Positions 49,400 to 60,563 of a stretch of DNA of 64,000 nt are shown here, piece by piece (within the stretch, counting starts at the first letter, position 1; each line of letters opens with the position of its first letter). Source of the DNA: Argentina anserina (Eukaryota > Streptophyta > Magnoliopsida > Rosales > Rosaceae); contig NC_065874.1 in assembly GCF_933775445.1 (NCBI RefSeq), positions 23,940,501 through 24,004,500 of the forward strand. Direction: 5' to 3'. A model generated the notes under the pieces. That model was not told the DNA's origin. It saw nothing but the letters and a program-made list of their open reading frames with translations, and did not search any database. Both the position numbers and the translations under genes were made by a program.

Positions 49400-50234
49400 C
49401 CCAATACTCTAATATCCAAACCCATGTTTGGTGTCACCAGACTATAATCAACAATAGCGTCACCGATCTACAATCCCCAAACAAGAATGTGCAGAAATTA
49501 AAAAACCAGTGAAATCTTGTGATCTCTAGATTTGGTATTGAAAGTAAGATTTCAGTGGAATAATAGGGATTGACATTTCGCACAGCACGAAATCATTGCT
49601 CATAAATCCTATCAAGTTCTCACAATTTTCCGCTTAGAATATTCAACCCCAACAATAGAAAAGATCAAAAGTGAGAGAAACGTCTTGGGGAGAGAAACGT
49701 CTTGGGGAGAGAAACCATCAGCACAAACGTATCTACCTCGGTTGAAAACATGATAAATCGACATGACCTTGGCTTCAATAATTTATCTTAGTGATGAGAA
49801 GGAGGAGTCTGACGACGGTAATAGAAGTGTGACTTAGGGTGCGAAGCCTAACAATGGCAACATGGTATGGGAAGGTGGAGATGTAGAGGGAGAGAAGCCC
49901 AACAACGATGGTGATGTGGCAAGGGAAGGAGCCGACGAGGAGGCAAAGGATCGAGGGGTTGGCGATGAAGTCATGGAGGAGGTTGTCGTGCGTGAGAGTT
50001 CCAAATACCCTCCCACAACTTCTACCATAAAGCCATAGAAAAACATAGGACTTCACAAGTCCAAATCTCACAGACAATTCCTTTTGGGATGTGTGGGCCA
50101 TGGAGGCATGGACTATGCATGACAGTCCCATCCCAACGTGTCCTATGTATCAAACACGGCCTAGGGCTCTTGGGTCAATCGAGTGCCCAGTTACTAAATA
50201 GTTAAAGTTAAGACTACGGTGGCACAATAATTAA
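49400..50234. other. Stretch without a recognised gene
   Basis: Includes an 18-bp tandem doublet (CTTGGGGAGAGAAACGT at 49683 and 49701) and G-rich sequence at 49780-50130 whose minus-strand frames (118 and 70 codons) have no family pattern. Nothing else is seen. Confidence 0.45.
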
Positions 50235-50895
50235 AGGGTGTTGCTCAGCAAATTTCTATGCATACCCAACATTAATTTTCTTACTAATTTTACCCCTATT
50301 TGAACAAAAATATACTTGCCTTTGTGGAACCTCTCCTCTGTTCCTAATGGCTTGATTGTTATTTTGTTATATCAAAATTCATTGTATGGCATCATAACAT
50401 AATAATGGGTAATATGAAATTAGTTGATATAAGGAGGAACATGTTTCTGATGAGTAGTTTGTACTAGGTAGTGAGTACATTATCATTTATCAACACTGTT
50501 GAGATTAAGAAAGTTCGTGTTGATTTTAAATTGCATGTTCATGGCCGTACAATTCTACAACATATAGTAACTATTTGAATGACCCGATTGGCACCAAGTT
50601 CTGGGTTTTCTCTATGAACATTCTACAATTATAGTAATAAGAAAAACCAACCTACAATTCTAGTTTTTTAGTGTTTTAGGGCTGGCATTCAATTTAGGAC
50701 CAAAACATAATGAAGTCAATTTGTATTGTTCATAAATCACAACTCTGGTAATAAAAGAGAGCATGGGGTGCTTGGTTTAATTTTATGGAACTTGTGCTAG
50801 GTCTAATGAGTATAGGGGTAAAATGGGTAAAATTTGACAAAAATAGATGTGTGAGGTATATAAAGACATTTGTTGGGTATATTTAGCAACACCCT
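50235..50895. mobile_element. Non-autonomous TIR element (MITE-like)
   Basis: The ends AGGGTGTTGCT (50235-50245) and AGCAACACCCT (50885-50895) are perfect inverted repeats. Similarity continues inward for some 60-80 bp with gaps (ATACCCAACA and TGTTGGGTAT; TTTTACCCCTA and TAGGGGTAAAA). The interior has no coding sequence. Flanks show only TAA-like bases on both sides, so the TSD and superfamily (PIF/Harbinger-like or other) are unresolved. Confidence 0.75.
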
Positions 50896-51656
50896 AACTA
50901 AACGTAATAGACCTTCTCAAGAAAAAATGTCAAACAATTATTGTGTGGGGCAAAATATTTACCTACGAGTTCAAAGTACGACATATAAATATCAAACAAA
51001 ATGTGGATGGTTTAAACTATGATTTTTTATAAATAGAGACAATCAGGATTGACATTGTGCATATTAAAATTTCTGAATAACTTCACTTATGTTTTGATTT
51101 GTTAGATGATTATTTTTATTCGATTAAATATGCACTGAACTCATAATTATTGGATCTCCTTATAGTCTTGTAGCCACGAAAAATCCTGTGATAAATAACA
51201 AAAAGACGCGTGTACAAACTATTATAATTTTAGTTATAAATTTGCGAGTTACAATCTCTATAGGTATTCTTTGACAGAAATGTCTTTTGATTCGTTCTCC
51301 GACAATGATTTAATTCAAGGTTGACTAACACTTGATCTTGAATTGAATGAATTTGATTTGAGCTTCTCTTCTTATTGACGACTTGTAGAAAAAAGTTAAC
51401 CAAATGCTATAAATGCTTGATTTCGGTCGAACTTGAATCACAACCAGTGTTACGTGGTGAATGTTATTCAGCTTATAGCGGATGGATCAACATGTTTGCT
51501 TGGTGTTTGTTGAACCTCCACGAGCTTGTTGAAGAACTTGAATTTGCTTTGTTGTAGACTTGGAGACGAAGGTCGATCAAGGGCTGTTGAGGCTTGATGT
51601 TGATCAGGTTTGGGCCACGAGCAATGTCGCGTGAGGATTTGTTCTCCGTATGAAGT

Positions 51657-52000
51657 TGGTAAAGAAACTGGCTATTTGGCAGCTTGATGGCTCTTTGGGA
51701 GTCTGATGAGTTGTAGACTTGAAGTTGGTGAAGAAATCGGCTATTTAGTAGTTTGATGGCTCATCGGGAGTCTAACAACATCTGGACTTGAGGTTGGTGA
51801 AGAAATCAACTACTTGGGAGCTTTTTGATTCTTCAAGAATTTGACAACTTTGGAGCTTGATTTGGTGAAGGAATCAGCTACTCAGGAGCTTTTTGATTCT
51901 TCGAGAATTTGACGACTGCGGAGCTTGATTTGATGAAGGAATCGACGATTTAGTAGCTTGTTGATTCTTCGCAGGCTTGGGAGGCTTCTGAGCTTCATAA
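51657..52000. repeat. 69-bp minisatellite, about five units, inside the solo LTR
   Basis: Units start near 51657, 51726, 51795, 51863 and 51931, with the pattern TTGGTGAAGAAATC...GGAGCTT...GATTCTTC...TTTGAC...GGAGCTTGA. Neighbouring units differ by several substitutions; the third and fourth are most alike. Confidence 0.85.
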
Positions 52001-52097
52001 TGATTTCTTCTGTTTCTCCATCATCTTTATCTACGCCTGAAGTCTTCCTCATCTTCTGCTCCTCCTAGCCGAAGTCCCCCTCTTCTGATTTTCGAGA

Positions 52098-52108
52098 GGG
52101 TATTTATA
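52098..52108 (-). promoter_or_regulatory. TATA box of the solo LTR
   Basis: CTATAAATACC on the minus strand, well placed within the LTR between a presumed U3 (52544-52110) and R-U5 containing the minisatellite. Confidence 0.55.
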
Positions 52109-52552
52109 GTGTCAAGGCTCCTCCACGTAGAATGCTTTGATGACACTGAATTAATTTTATTTCCTTAATCGTACAATCAAATCAATTTATATTTACTAGC
52201 TAATTTAAATATGGTTATTTTCATAATTAAAATCAATCAAATTTGAATCATTGACTCAATTGTGATCATTAAGGAATTTTGCAAATTAATTAAATGTTCG
52301 ACTTCCATTTTGATGATCAATCTATTTTAATTGACACCAAGCTAATTGTTAAAAATAATTAATACATGATTTTAATTAGAATTAAGATATTTTATTCCCA
52401 ACTATCCATTTATGTGTTATCGTGTGTTCCTCTCAAAACGTTACTAACTTTGTTGATTTTCGAGTCACGTATGCAATTTGTCGGACCCATTATTAATTTA
52501 ATTAATTAATTAATATTATTTTCATTAAAAAAATTGTGTTAACAAGTCTATA

Positions 52553-52790
52553 GCCCATTTTTTACTTTCGAATAAAAGCTCCCAATAGATTTTTATATAA
52601 AAAATAAATTGCAAACTGTATCAAGTTGCACCCATTTTTTAACTTTGGAATAAAAGCTCCCAATAGATTTTTATATAAAAAATAAATTGCAAACTGTATC
52701 AAGTTGCACCCATTTTTTAACTTTGGAATAAAAGCTCCCAATATATTTTCATTAAAAAAACCATTGTTTGCGTTCACTTGTGGCATGCTC
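52553..52790. repeat. 78-bp tandem repeat, about 2.5 copies
   Basis: GCCCATTTTTTA-type starts occur at 52553, 52630 and 52708; units contain GGAATAAAAGCTCCCAATAG and run through ATTGCAAACTGTATCAAGTT. The second unit is nearly identical to the first. The minus-strand frame 52562-52786 simply translates the repeat. It starts just 9 bp from the solo LTR end. Confidence 0.95.
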
Positions 52791-52950
52791 AGGGGGCCCC
52801 AATGTCAGTGCCCATATGAACAACCACATACTTTTCATCTGTTGTTATATTAGAAGTACCACATGCATGAGTTTTGGCAGTGTTGTTCAATAGTGATTCA
52901 TACGCAACAATAAAATTTATTTGATTTGTCATTTTTAATGGAATTAATGT

Positions 52951-53016
52951 GCACACGAGGGGATTCGAACCGTGGTCGCCTTCAGTGAATCACAACTCCT
53001 TAACCACCTGTGCTGA
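52951..53016 (-). ncRNA. tRNA-like head, probable SINE remnant
   Basis: Minus strand: an A-box-like AGCACAGGTGGTTA (53014-53001) and a perfect B-box GGTTCGAATCC (52971-52961), about 30 bp apart. The cloverleaf is imperfect (no clear acceptor stem), so a functional tRNA is unlikely. RNA polymerase III boxes followed by unrelated sequence suit a tRNA-derived SINE; its 3' end was not identified. Confidence 0.5.
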
Positions 53017-53049
53017 GATGGATATATTCCTTTATTCTTTCTTTCTTAT

Positions 53050-53470
53050 TGAAGATTTTTAACTCTGTCATCAACTCTGTCATCCCACGCTTAATCGACA
53101 TAATCTCCAGCTTCATTTAACTCTTTTGCTTACTTAATTCCTCTACTTGTAATCTCGAGATTTCACATATATTCTCATTTAGTTGCTTCCACCCTAACCC
53201 TATTAACCTCTTGTAATGCAACAATTGTAGCCTCAACTTGACGCTCATGTGCAACTATTAGCATAATCACTTTCCTAGATATAGGCCTCACTCCACTCAC
53301 AATTCCAGGCACATCTTACGAGTTGCACCTGCTCTAAATCTTCTAACCTTATTCCTTTTTTTAGGACCAAGAACGTCATGGTACACCTGATGATGAATTA
53401 CATCAATGACCTCTTTATTGTTGTCCTCATACTCTTTCAATTTTTCCTTGAAGTTAGCCTACATTGACAT
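53050..53470 (-). pseudogene. CACTA (En/Spm)-like transposase-associated remnant
   Basis: Minus-strand frame near 53460-53280: FKEKLKEYEDNNKEVIDVIH, then VYHDVLGPKKRNKVRRFRAG. The segment resembles the V(L)G-x-(E/K)-(K/R)-x-N-(R/K)-V-R-G-x-G-x-G motif in C-terminal parts of plant En/Spm transposase-family proteins. It is followed by helix-forming sequence in another frame (HERQVEATIVALQEVNRVRV). Several stops are present. Support is a motif recalled from the family only. Confidence 0.4.
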
Positions 53471-55672
53471 ACCATATGCATTAATCATGATATATACATA
53501 TTGTTGTATTGAGAAATATAATGAAAACAGTCTAAAAATGATCAAGTTATACAAATTACACTCATAATGATTTTAGCAGACTTTGTATCAATCAGTTGTC
53601 TATCCGGTTGAGTTTGGGTCAGAGTGAAAAACTAATACAGTCAAGTTGTTTACCATACACTTGCTGTTAGAATTTTGATATTATAGGGAAAAGTTAGAGA
53701 ATGATATACACTAATTACGGTGAACATTCTTACTTGTAATGTAATGAAAACATATACTTATGTTGTTGAGACTAATCAGTAAATATCCGGAGGAAGCAAA
53801 TGTCACCACCAGACTGTTAAATACATTAAAGTTTCATCTCTCATACTATTTAGTCTTTCCCGGTATAATTATAGTCTCAAATGATTTAGTCTTTATCAAT
53901 ATGGCAAATAACATTCATAACTTTATTTTGGCTTTATGCATACAAGTATAACATGTAATAATTGGTTTTACTCTTTGTTGTTAAGATCTAATTCAACATG
54001 TATAGAGCTAGTGAATGATCAATTATTACTTCAGGCACAAAACTCACATATTCATATCTAACTTGAGCAAAACTCTTTGTTTCACATGTGTGACTCACTT
54101 GACTCTCTCACTTGTTGATTGTGATAGGACATTCATTTCTCATGCACAAAAATAACAAATAACATAAATTTGCTATTGATTTGTGTTACTATAAGAGTAT
54201 GAAGCAAACTTATATGTTTAATTTTGTACTTAATGTCTCGTTAGATTGGTTCACCTGAATTTTTTTGGAGGCCCCAATGTGTCACTAGCAACTTCCATTG
54301 ATTCATATTCACACAATTTGGATAAGAAAACTTTGCTCAATCCCAATGTGTGGAGTGTACCATTTCTTCTTAAGTTTACCCTTATAATGCTTTTACCTAT
54401 GATACAACTTAACCTTAGCTACACGCCTAATCTTTTGCTCATTCGACTATGTAATAGGATCAGTCCAATCGATAGTTGTCTGATAAAATATATGGTAACC
54501 TTACTACATATATCAAACATACACAATACATGACACAACACATTGTAAAAGAGTGTAAAATTTTACTATTATCCGGGTCCAAGTACTATCCACAATAGAA
54601 TGTATCTAATCCTTCATATTAATGAGGAACAAGGAAGCTTCTTGTGCATTCTAAAAAATCGAGAAAACATTTACACAATACATGCTTCAAACATATAAGT
54701 GAAATGTTCATTAGTACAGTAAAAATCAAAATACACAAGGGGCAAACATATTATAAAAGACATATTTATGAATGATTTTTCATATTTAACTTCAAACATA
54801 CATACATAATAGAAATACCATGATATATAAGAGTAATACAAACTACAACTGAAAATATTTTACACAAATTTCTTACAAACAACAACTTAAGACTTGAAGA
54901 GAATGTTTAACATCACTAACACATTCAATATCTCCAACTACGTACATATTCCAGACTTTCAGTGTTTAACACATCTAGATTCCCCTCATATATAGTTGGA
55001 TAAGAGATATTAAGTTTTTTTTTTCGATTGAAGTGAATGAATCTCCAAATAGAGATGTGGGGGTCATTTGTTCTTTGATTTTACATGCCTTTTTGACAAT
55101 ATGAAATATCAACCGTTGGCTAGGCCACCATTCCTAACAACACTTTCTTCACCTCCATTCAATGTAGCATTGCTTTGATGATGGAGTTGTAGAAATGAAG
55201 AGGCTTCATAACCTATATGATTATATAGAGGGAAAGTCGGAGGCTTAGGACTTAACTCACTTGTCTTAATTAGGTAGTAATACATCAAGCATTGGTTTGG
55301 AATCCATAATCTTAGATATCATATGCGTGGAGTTGAACAATGAAACATTCATTTTAGGTGTGGGGAAAAGGTTGTGATTAATGTCTTTCTTTTGGTCAAA
55401 GAAAATTAGTTATTTCAAAAGTTGACGAATTAACTTGGCTGTAATTTAGAGGGTGATAAATATGGCTGGAGAATGATGATTGAAATTTACATAAATGGAG
55501 GTGAATATGATGGAGGCAGAGCATGCATACATGTATATATTGTAAGATAAAGAATAGGTGGAGTTAATGTGTTCACCAACAAAATTGAGTAAAGGAAGAG
55601 TAATTAACTTTGTAGTTTGCTGGTTAAACATCTTGTTATAGTAGATGAGGAGCGAGAATCAAACTTTCTATT
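53471..55672. other. Stretch without a recognised gene
   Basis: AT-rich with scattered short frames of no recognisable family (53760-53951, 54246-54533, 55446-55631). It may be old transposon sequence continuing from the CACTA-like remnant, but no ends are seen. Confidence 0.5.
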
Positions 55673-55683
55673 ATGGATATTGT

Positions 55684-55870
55684 AGTCTCGTTCACCTGAT
55701 CAGCAACTGACCAGGGAACATTTGCTCAACAGACCTTTAGATCTAACAAATTTAAATCCAACAATTAGATTTTAACAAGGCTCACTATCTCTCAGCCCTT
55801 AGTTTAAGATGATCCAATGGTTTCTTGAGTAAATGTTCCATGGTCAGCAGCTGCCAAGTGAACGAGACTC
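55684..55870. mobile_element. Mutator-like MITE with 11-bp direct flank repeat
   Basis: AGTCTCGTTCAC (55684-55695) and its reverse complement GTGAACGAGACT (55858-55869) form the ends. Inverted similarity extends about 45 bp inward (GGAACATTTGCTCAA and its counterpart). ATGGATATTGT occurs at 55673-55683 and again at 55871-55881, a direct repeat of 11 bp, near the 9-11 bp usual for Mutator-like elements. One unpaired base (C, 55870) lies between the right TIR and its flank copy. Confidence 0.8.
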
Positions 55871-56445
55871 ATGGATATTGTTGGTGTAGCATCTTAAATT
55901 CTGAACATTAAAATTTCAAAATTTAAAATGCTAACACTCTAAAATAATTTCAATATAATTGAAATTACAATATAGCTGTTGAATATCGATCCTGAGTTTA
56001 AATAACAACTCAGTTACAACTTGAATCCAAACGCACTGTTCACATTTAAGTATATAAATACAGTTGTAAGATTCACTCGAGCCTCACCAAAACTAAATAA
56101 CTTAATTAAACAGCACGCTGTTGACAGTTGCTCGACTCACCAACTGCAACTATGTACAACGTACGGTACTACCCCCTGCACTATTGATTGGTACACTGGG
56201 ATTTCAAACGCAAACCCGGTCAGCTTCACAGCTGGTATGAGTAAATTGAAAATATAACTACTCAGCAGATAAACAACAACAATATCATGCAACAACGACA
56301 ATAGATAATGCATCACATCTCAATCAAAGTTAAGTTCTCAACTTAACATCATCATTTCAACAACAATAACATCATGCTCATCACACATTCTCCAACACTC
56401 TCAATCAAGGTCCAACTCACACCACTAAAATAAGAAAACAATTAG

Positions 56446-57340
56446 TGAATCATGCATGAAAGCGTAGTTCAGGAATTCACGTATAACAAGAAGAAAAGCA
56501 CATAAGAGAGGATATGTGATTCCTACATAATAACATAGTTTAGTAATCAGTTAAACATACAATAAAATACAAAAGATAAGAAACAACTAACAATCACAAG
56601 CAGTAAAAGAAACACCACTCCACAACTACGGCAACCACTTCCCACACACACAACTCTACTTTTGAGGTTACGGCAACCCGAAGTCACTCCAGATAACAGA
56701 CAAGAGACTAATCCACTCACGCTAATCTATACATGAGGTTGCGGCAACCCGAAGTCATTTCCCAGTATAGACAACACTCAAGCAATGCACACAAAACTAT
56801 TCCTGAGGTTACGGCAACCTGAAGTCACTCCCCAAACGACACTCACTCCACGACACCAATAACTTCATCCTAGATGACGCTCAACAACCATTTAGCCATT
56901 CATGAGTTCAACACTTTGCATCATGAATGATGCTCCACATAAACAAACTAATCATGAGTTCCGCACTTTGCCCCATGAGTAGTAGGCTCAAACATTAGAA
57001 ATCTATTCATGAGTTCAGCATTTTGCCCCATGAATAGTAGATGTTGCCTATCGCCACTTGGGCACAACAACAATCGACACGACACTACCTTCACAACACC
57101 ACAACACTAAACTCCATAAAACAGACACACAAGAAGAATAATGAAGAAAACAAATAGTGAATCCTTCATGAAAGCGTAGTTCAAGAATTCACTAAAACAC
57201 ACATAAATCTAAGATGTATGATCCCTGCATGAATTTTAGTTCAAGAGATTACACAAAAAAAGAAGCACAGAGTAAAGTTTAATGATTTATGCATAAAGTT
57301 TAGTTCAAGAAATCACTAATACACATACAAGACTATAGAA
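56446..57340. repeat. Interspersed tandem-repeat families inside the long LTR
   Basis: Family A: TGAGGTTACGGCAACCCGAA at 56663, 56734 and 56814. Family B: CATGAGTTCAACACTTTGC-type units at 56901, 56953 and 57008. Family C: GAATCATGCATGAAAGCGTA-type units near 56446, 57160, 57228 and 57283, with a TAGTTCAAGAAATCAC continuation. Copies within a family differ by a few bases. Confidence 0.85.
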
Positions 57341-59031
57341 TAAGAAACCACAACATCAATTATCAACTACAAATAAACTAAACACACATTTAATATAGTC
57401 TCCTATCCAACAACCCATTTTAAAACCATTTTATTAAAATTATATTTTTTACTTACCCATGGACCGTTGACGATCAAGTCCATGTATTTTTAACATAATT
57501 ATATTTTTTTGAACGATTTAAAAATTGTTGGATAAAAAACTATGTTAAAATCACCACAACCATAACATTATGAAATCCCACAACAATATCACAACATTCC
57601 ACTCAAGCAAATAATGACATCGACACACCCACAACCGCACTAACCAACTCACTCACAGTTTTCCTTTGCTAACATGGCAGCTAAAAAGGCAAAGAAATTT
57701 GAACTCACCACACATCACTCCACATTCACAACTCTTAAACAACTTCTTTTGCCAAAAATGACCAACACTAAGGTCAACAACACTCTCACAATTATACAAT
57801 AACAATCATACCAGAAGGTACATTTTCTTCCATTCCATTCAAAGAAACACACATACACTTCAACAATACAGTTATTCTTCACAAACCTCCAATTACCGAG
57901 ATGTACATTTTCTTTTCTTTCGGTTCTATCCTCCACAAAATATCTCAAAAAAATTAAATAAACATAACAAGTAAATATTGCAACGTTATATAATCAATGT
58001 CAATATTTGTAGATTATATTTACCATTTGAATGTACATATATATAACACCAATTATATCACAATCTCACTATATTTAAAGCAAGTATTTTACTTAAATAA
58101 ACAAGTTAAAAGTAGGTAAAATTTAGTTATTATCAAGGGTAACTTGAATAAAAATGAGGTTTACTCACCTCATTTCCCGTTTGCAAACTTAGCAACTTTA
58201 AACACCAAGGCACCTAAGTGACAAGAAAATCACTTAGTAACAAAGACAAAGTTTTAATCTAAATTAACCCAAAACTCTCTAACGACTCCAAGAGCATGAT
58301 GCTCTCCCTTTCTCTCTCTCAAAAACCACTTCAATACTCACCAAAGACAACCTAGAATCACCAAATCTTTAACAACAACTAACATACTCAATAATTAACC
58401 TAACGCATGTAAATGACTTATGTAAATGCTCGTATCGACAATCACATCGCAATAAAGTAAACCATTACTCTGAAACATTACCCTACACACCGCCACACGC
58501 CTCCAATAGTGGCGGAACTGCCACTGTTTCGATGACCACCAATTATCACCAAAATTCACCATCACCATCTAAATGATACTTCTAACAACTTTATAGTTCG
58601 CAACAAAATCCAAATCTAAGTCTAAATAGTCAAATTTACGAAGAACATAAATCAGCACTATTCACGAACCCTAGAAATTGAAATCGTCAATTCTCCTTCT
58701 GTGTTTCGTAATAGATAAAATTATTTTAGAGAGTTGATAAACATCCTACAAGCTTAAAAACACAAGAAGAATCACCTAGATTTGTTGCCGAAGGAGAGAG
58801 TTGTCCTCATTTTCTCAAAATCGGACAACAGCATTGTTTCTTCATTTATGGGCTTCAAACAACTCGAATCTCTCCCATACACTAACTCAGATTGGTAGTG
58901 GGATATGACCGGAGAAAGATCCGGCAACCAAGAGGGAAAATGCACATGAACAGTACCAGAGCTCGGGTGAACAGTAACCGAGATAGGTTTGGGAAAAAAC
59001 CGTATTTTCTTATTTCTAATCTCCTCTTCTT

Positions 59032-59041
59032 CCTTTTATAC
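59032..59041 (-). promoter_or_regulatory. TATA box of the long LTR
   Basis: GTATAAAAGG on the minus strand, followed by purine-rich AAGAAGAGGAGATTAG. It sets the likely transcription direction of the LTR. Confidence 0.6.
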
Positions 59042-59369
59042 TCCTTTCAAAATTAGAAACCGAACTTTCGTTGCTAACAACTTCCACATACGACATCTGA
59101 TTAGAGCGTGTCACGTGTTTACGAACTCGTATTAACGAACTCTATGACTTTTGTGAATGAAGTTTTCTGAAAAGAGTAACGGATTAAAAGTCAACTCTTT
59201 GGTCAAATGAACTTAATCAAATAACACACATTTGGCTCTCAAAACCAATTTTTACTTCGAACAACAACAAAATAAAAGGCGTAAAATGTGAATTTAATCA
59301 AATTACTATTCCCTTAATTTCTGAGAAATTAAAAGAAATAGTACTGAAAATTCGGGTTATTACAGTTGG

Positions 59370-60253
59370 TGTTTAGTTGATGCCAATAAATGAGGTGTAA
59401 GTAAAAAAAATCTTATTACAATAAATTCCCTTAGTTGTTCATATTTTAGTAACATTTCATAGCAATTGGTCTGTGCCAAAGAATTTATTTATATCATAAG
59501 TTGCATGATGACTTTTTAGAGGGTGGTATTTTATATTATATGTTTTATCGTTTTCTTATACTGTCCATTATGTGTTTGTCTTAATTACAGAAGTTTCTAG
59601 GATTACAATGTTAATTGTTGAAATCTAAGCTAGTTGGTGACTGGAAATAATTATTATTTTGCTTTACATGTTAATGATAAGTCAAATATGTGTTATAATT
59701 TGAAGCTTCTTCCTTTATTGAGCATGAAGATCACGGATTCAAATATTTACTTGATAAAATGTACTTGATCCTTTCAAAAATATTTACTTGATAAAGTGTA
59801 ATATTGTGTCATGAAATCAGAGTTTGTTTTTTCATGACTGCATTTTCCTTATAGTGGGGGAACAATCTTGGACATCATCAATATATATGGAGTGTTATGC
59901 TTTTACATTTTGCTACTGTTACTAGCTAATACATATTACTCTTGTTGCATGACCAACATGTATGGCACTAAGAATTATGCATCTTGTAATTTTTTGTTCA
60001 GTAGATGGACTGCAAACTAATATAATAATATGATTTCTCATACTACTTATTGTATTAGTCTTGTCTTGCACTATTATAGTTTGCCATAGTTTGTTGTATG
60101 GATGAATTTTTATTCATAATGCGATTGGCTTATTAGAGTTTGCAATTATAAGAAAAATGTAAATAATAACATTAGTTTCCCTTTGCATTTACACAGACAT
60201 TTATGAAAAACTCGTAGCCAATCCAATAAGTACCAAAAGAATGTATGTGAAAT

Positions 60254-60294
<41 letters not shown>

Positions 60295-60563
60295 ATTTAG
60301 CGCTTTATACAAGAGTGGTTGATGAGACACTGTACTTTGGTGTACTTTGAATACCTTAATGGTTAAATTGATTTTAAAAAACAAATTGTTCTATTTGTCA
60401 ATTTTAAACCCGGCCACAAATGGGGAGATTTCATCTTACACAACATTCATATTTTCACACTTTCAAAGAACTTAGTTAAATGATTCTTTGTCTCAACTAT
60501 ATAAATTAGATGGTGATAGTTAGTGAGATGAGAGAAAAAAACCCTAACAATATGGAATATCAA
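59370..60563. other. Stretch without a recognised gene
   Basis: T-rich sequence; the only distinct structure is the microsatellite at 60253-60294. No coding frame with a family pattern. Confidence 0.55.
60253..60294. repeat. Compound microsatellite (AT)n(GT)n
   Basis: About ten AT units followed by about twelve GT units. Confidence 0.97.

Larger units (their letters stand above)
51169..52544 (-). mobile_element. Solo LTR with perfect 5-bp TSD
   Basis: 1376 bp. On the minus strand it starts TGTTAACACAATTTTTTTAA (at 52544) and ends GGCTACA (at 51169). AGTCT flanks it on both sides (51164-51168, 52545-52549). A TATA box (RC of GGTATTTATAG) lies about 440 bp in. No partner LTR, PBS or coding sequence is nearby, so it is a solo LTR. 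Copia versus gypsy cannot be decided from the LTR alone. Confidence 0.88.
55885..59364 (-). mobile_element. Very long solo LTR (3.48 kb) with 5-bp TSD
   Basis: Minus strand: starts TGTAATAACCCGAATTTTCA at 59364 and ends GATGCTACA at 55885, flanked by GTTGG on both sides (55880-55884 and 59365-59369). The TGTAA(T/C)xCCCCGAAT-type start is common in plant Ty3/gypsy LTRs. A TATA box (GTATAAAAGG, minus) at 59041-59032 puts the promoter about 320 bp in, leaving about 3.1 kb of R-U5 with three tandem-repeat families. No gag-pol remains. Confidence 0.8.

Noticed and set aside
49775..50131. Protein-coding gene on the minus strand (118 codons)
   Set aside because: No start context, motif, splice signals or second exon; overlapping frames are equally open because of composition.
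52951..53016. Functional tRNA gene
   Set aside because: Good A and B boxes, but no paired acceptor stem or convincing anticodon arm was found by eye.
56446..57340. CRISPR-like array
   Set aside because: Repeats are unevenly spaced, belong to three families, diverge within families and lie in a plant LTR; this is not a prokaryotic array.
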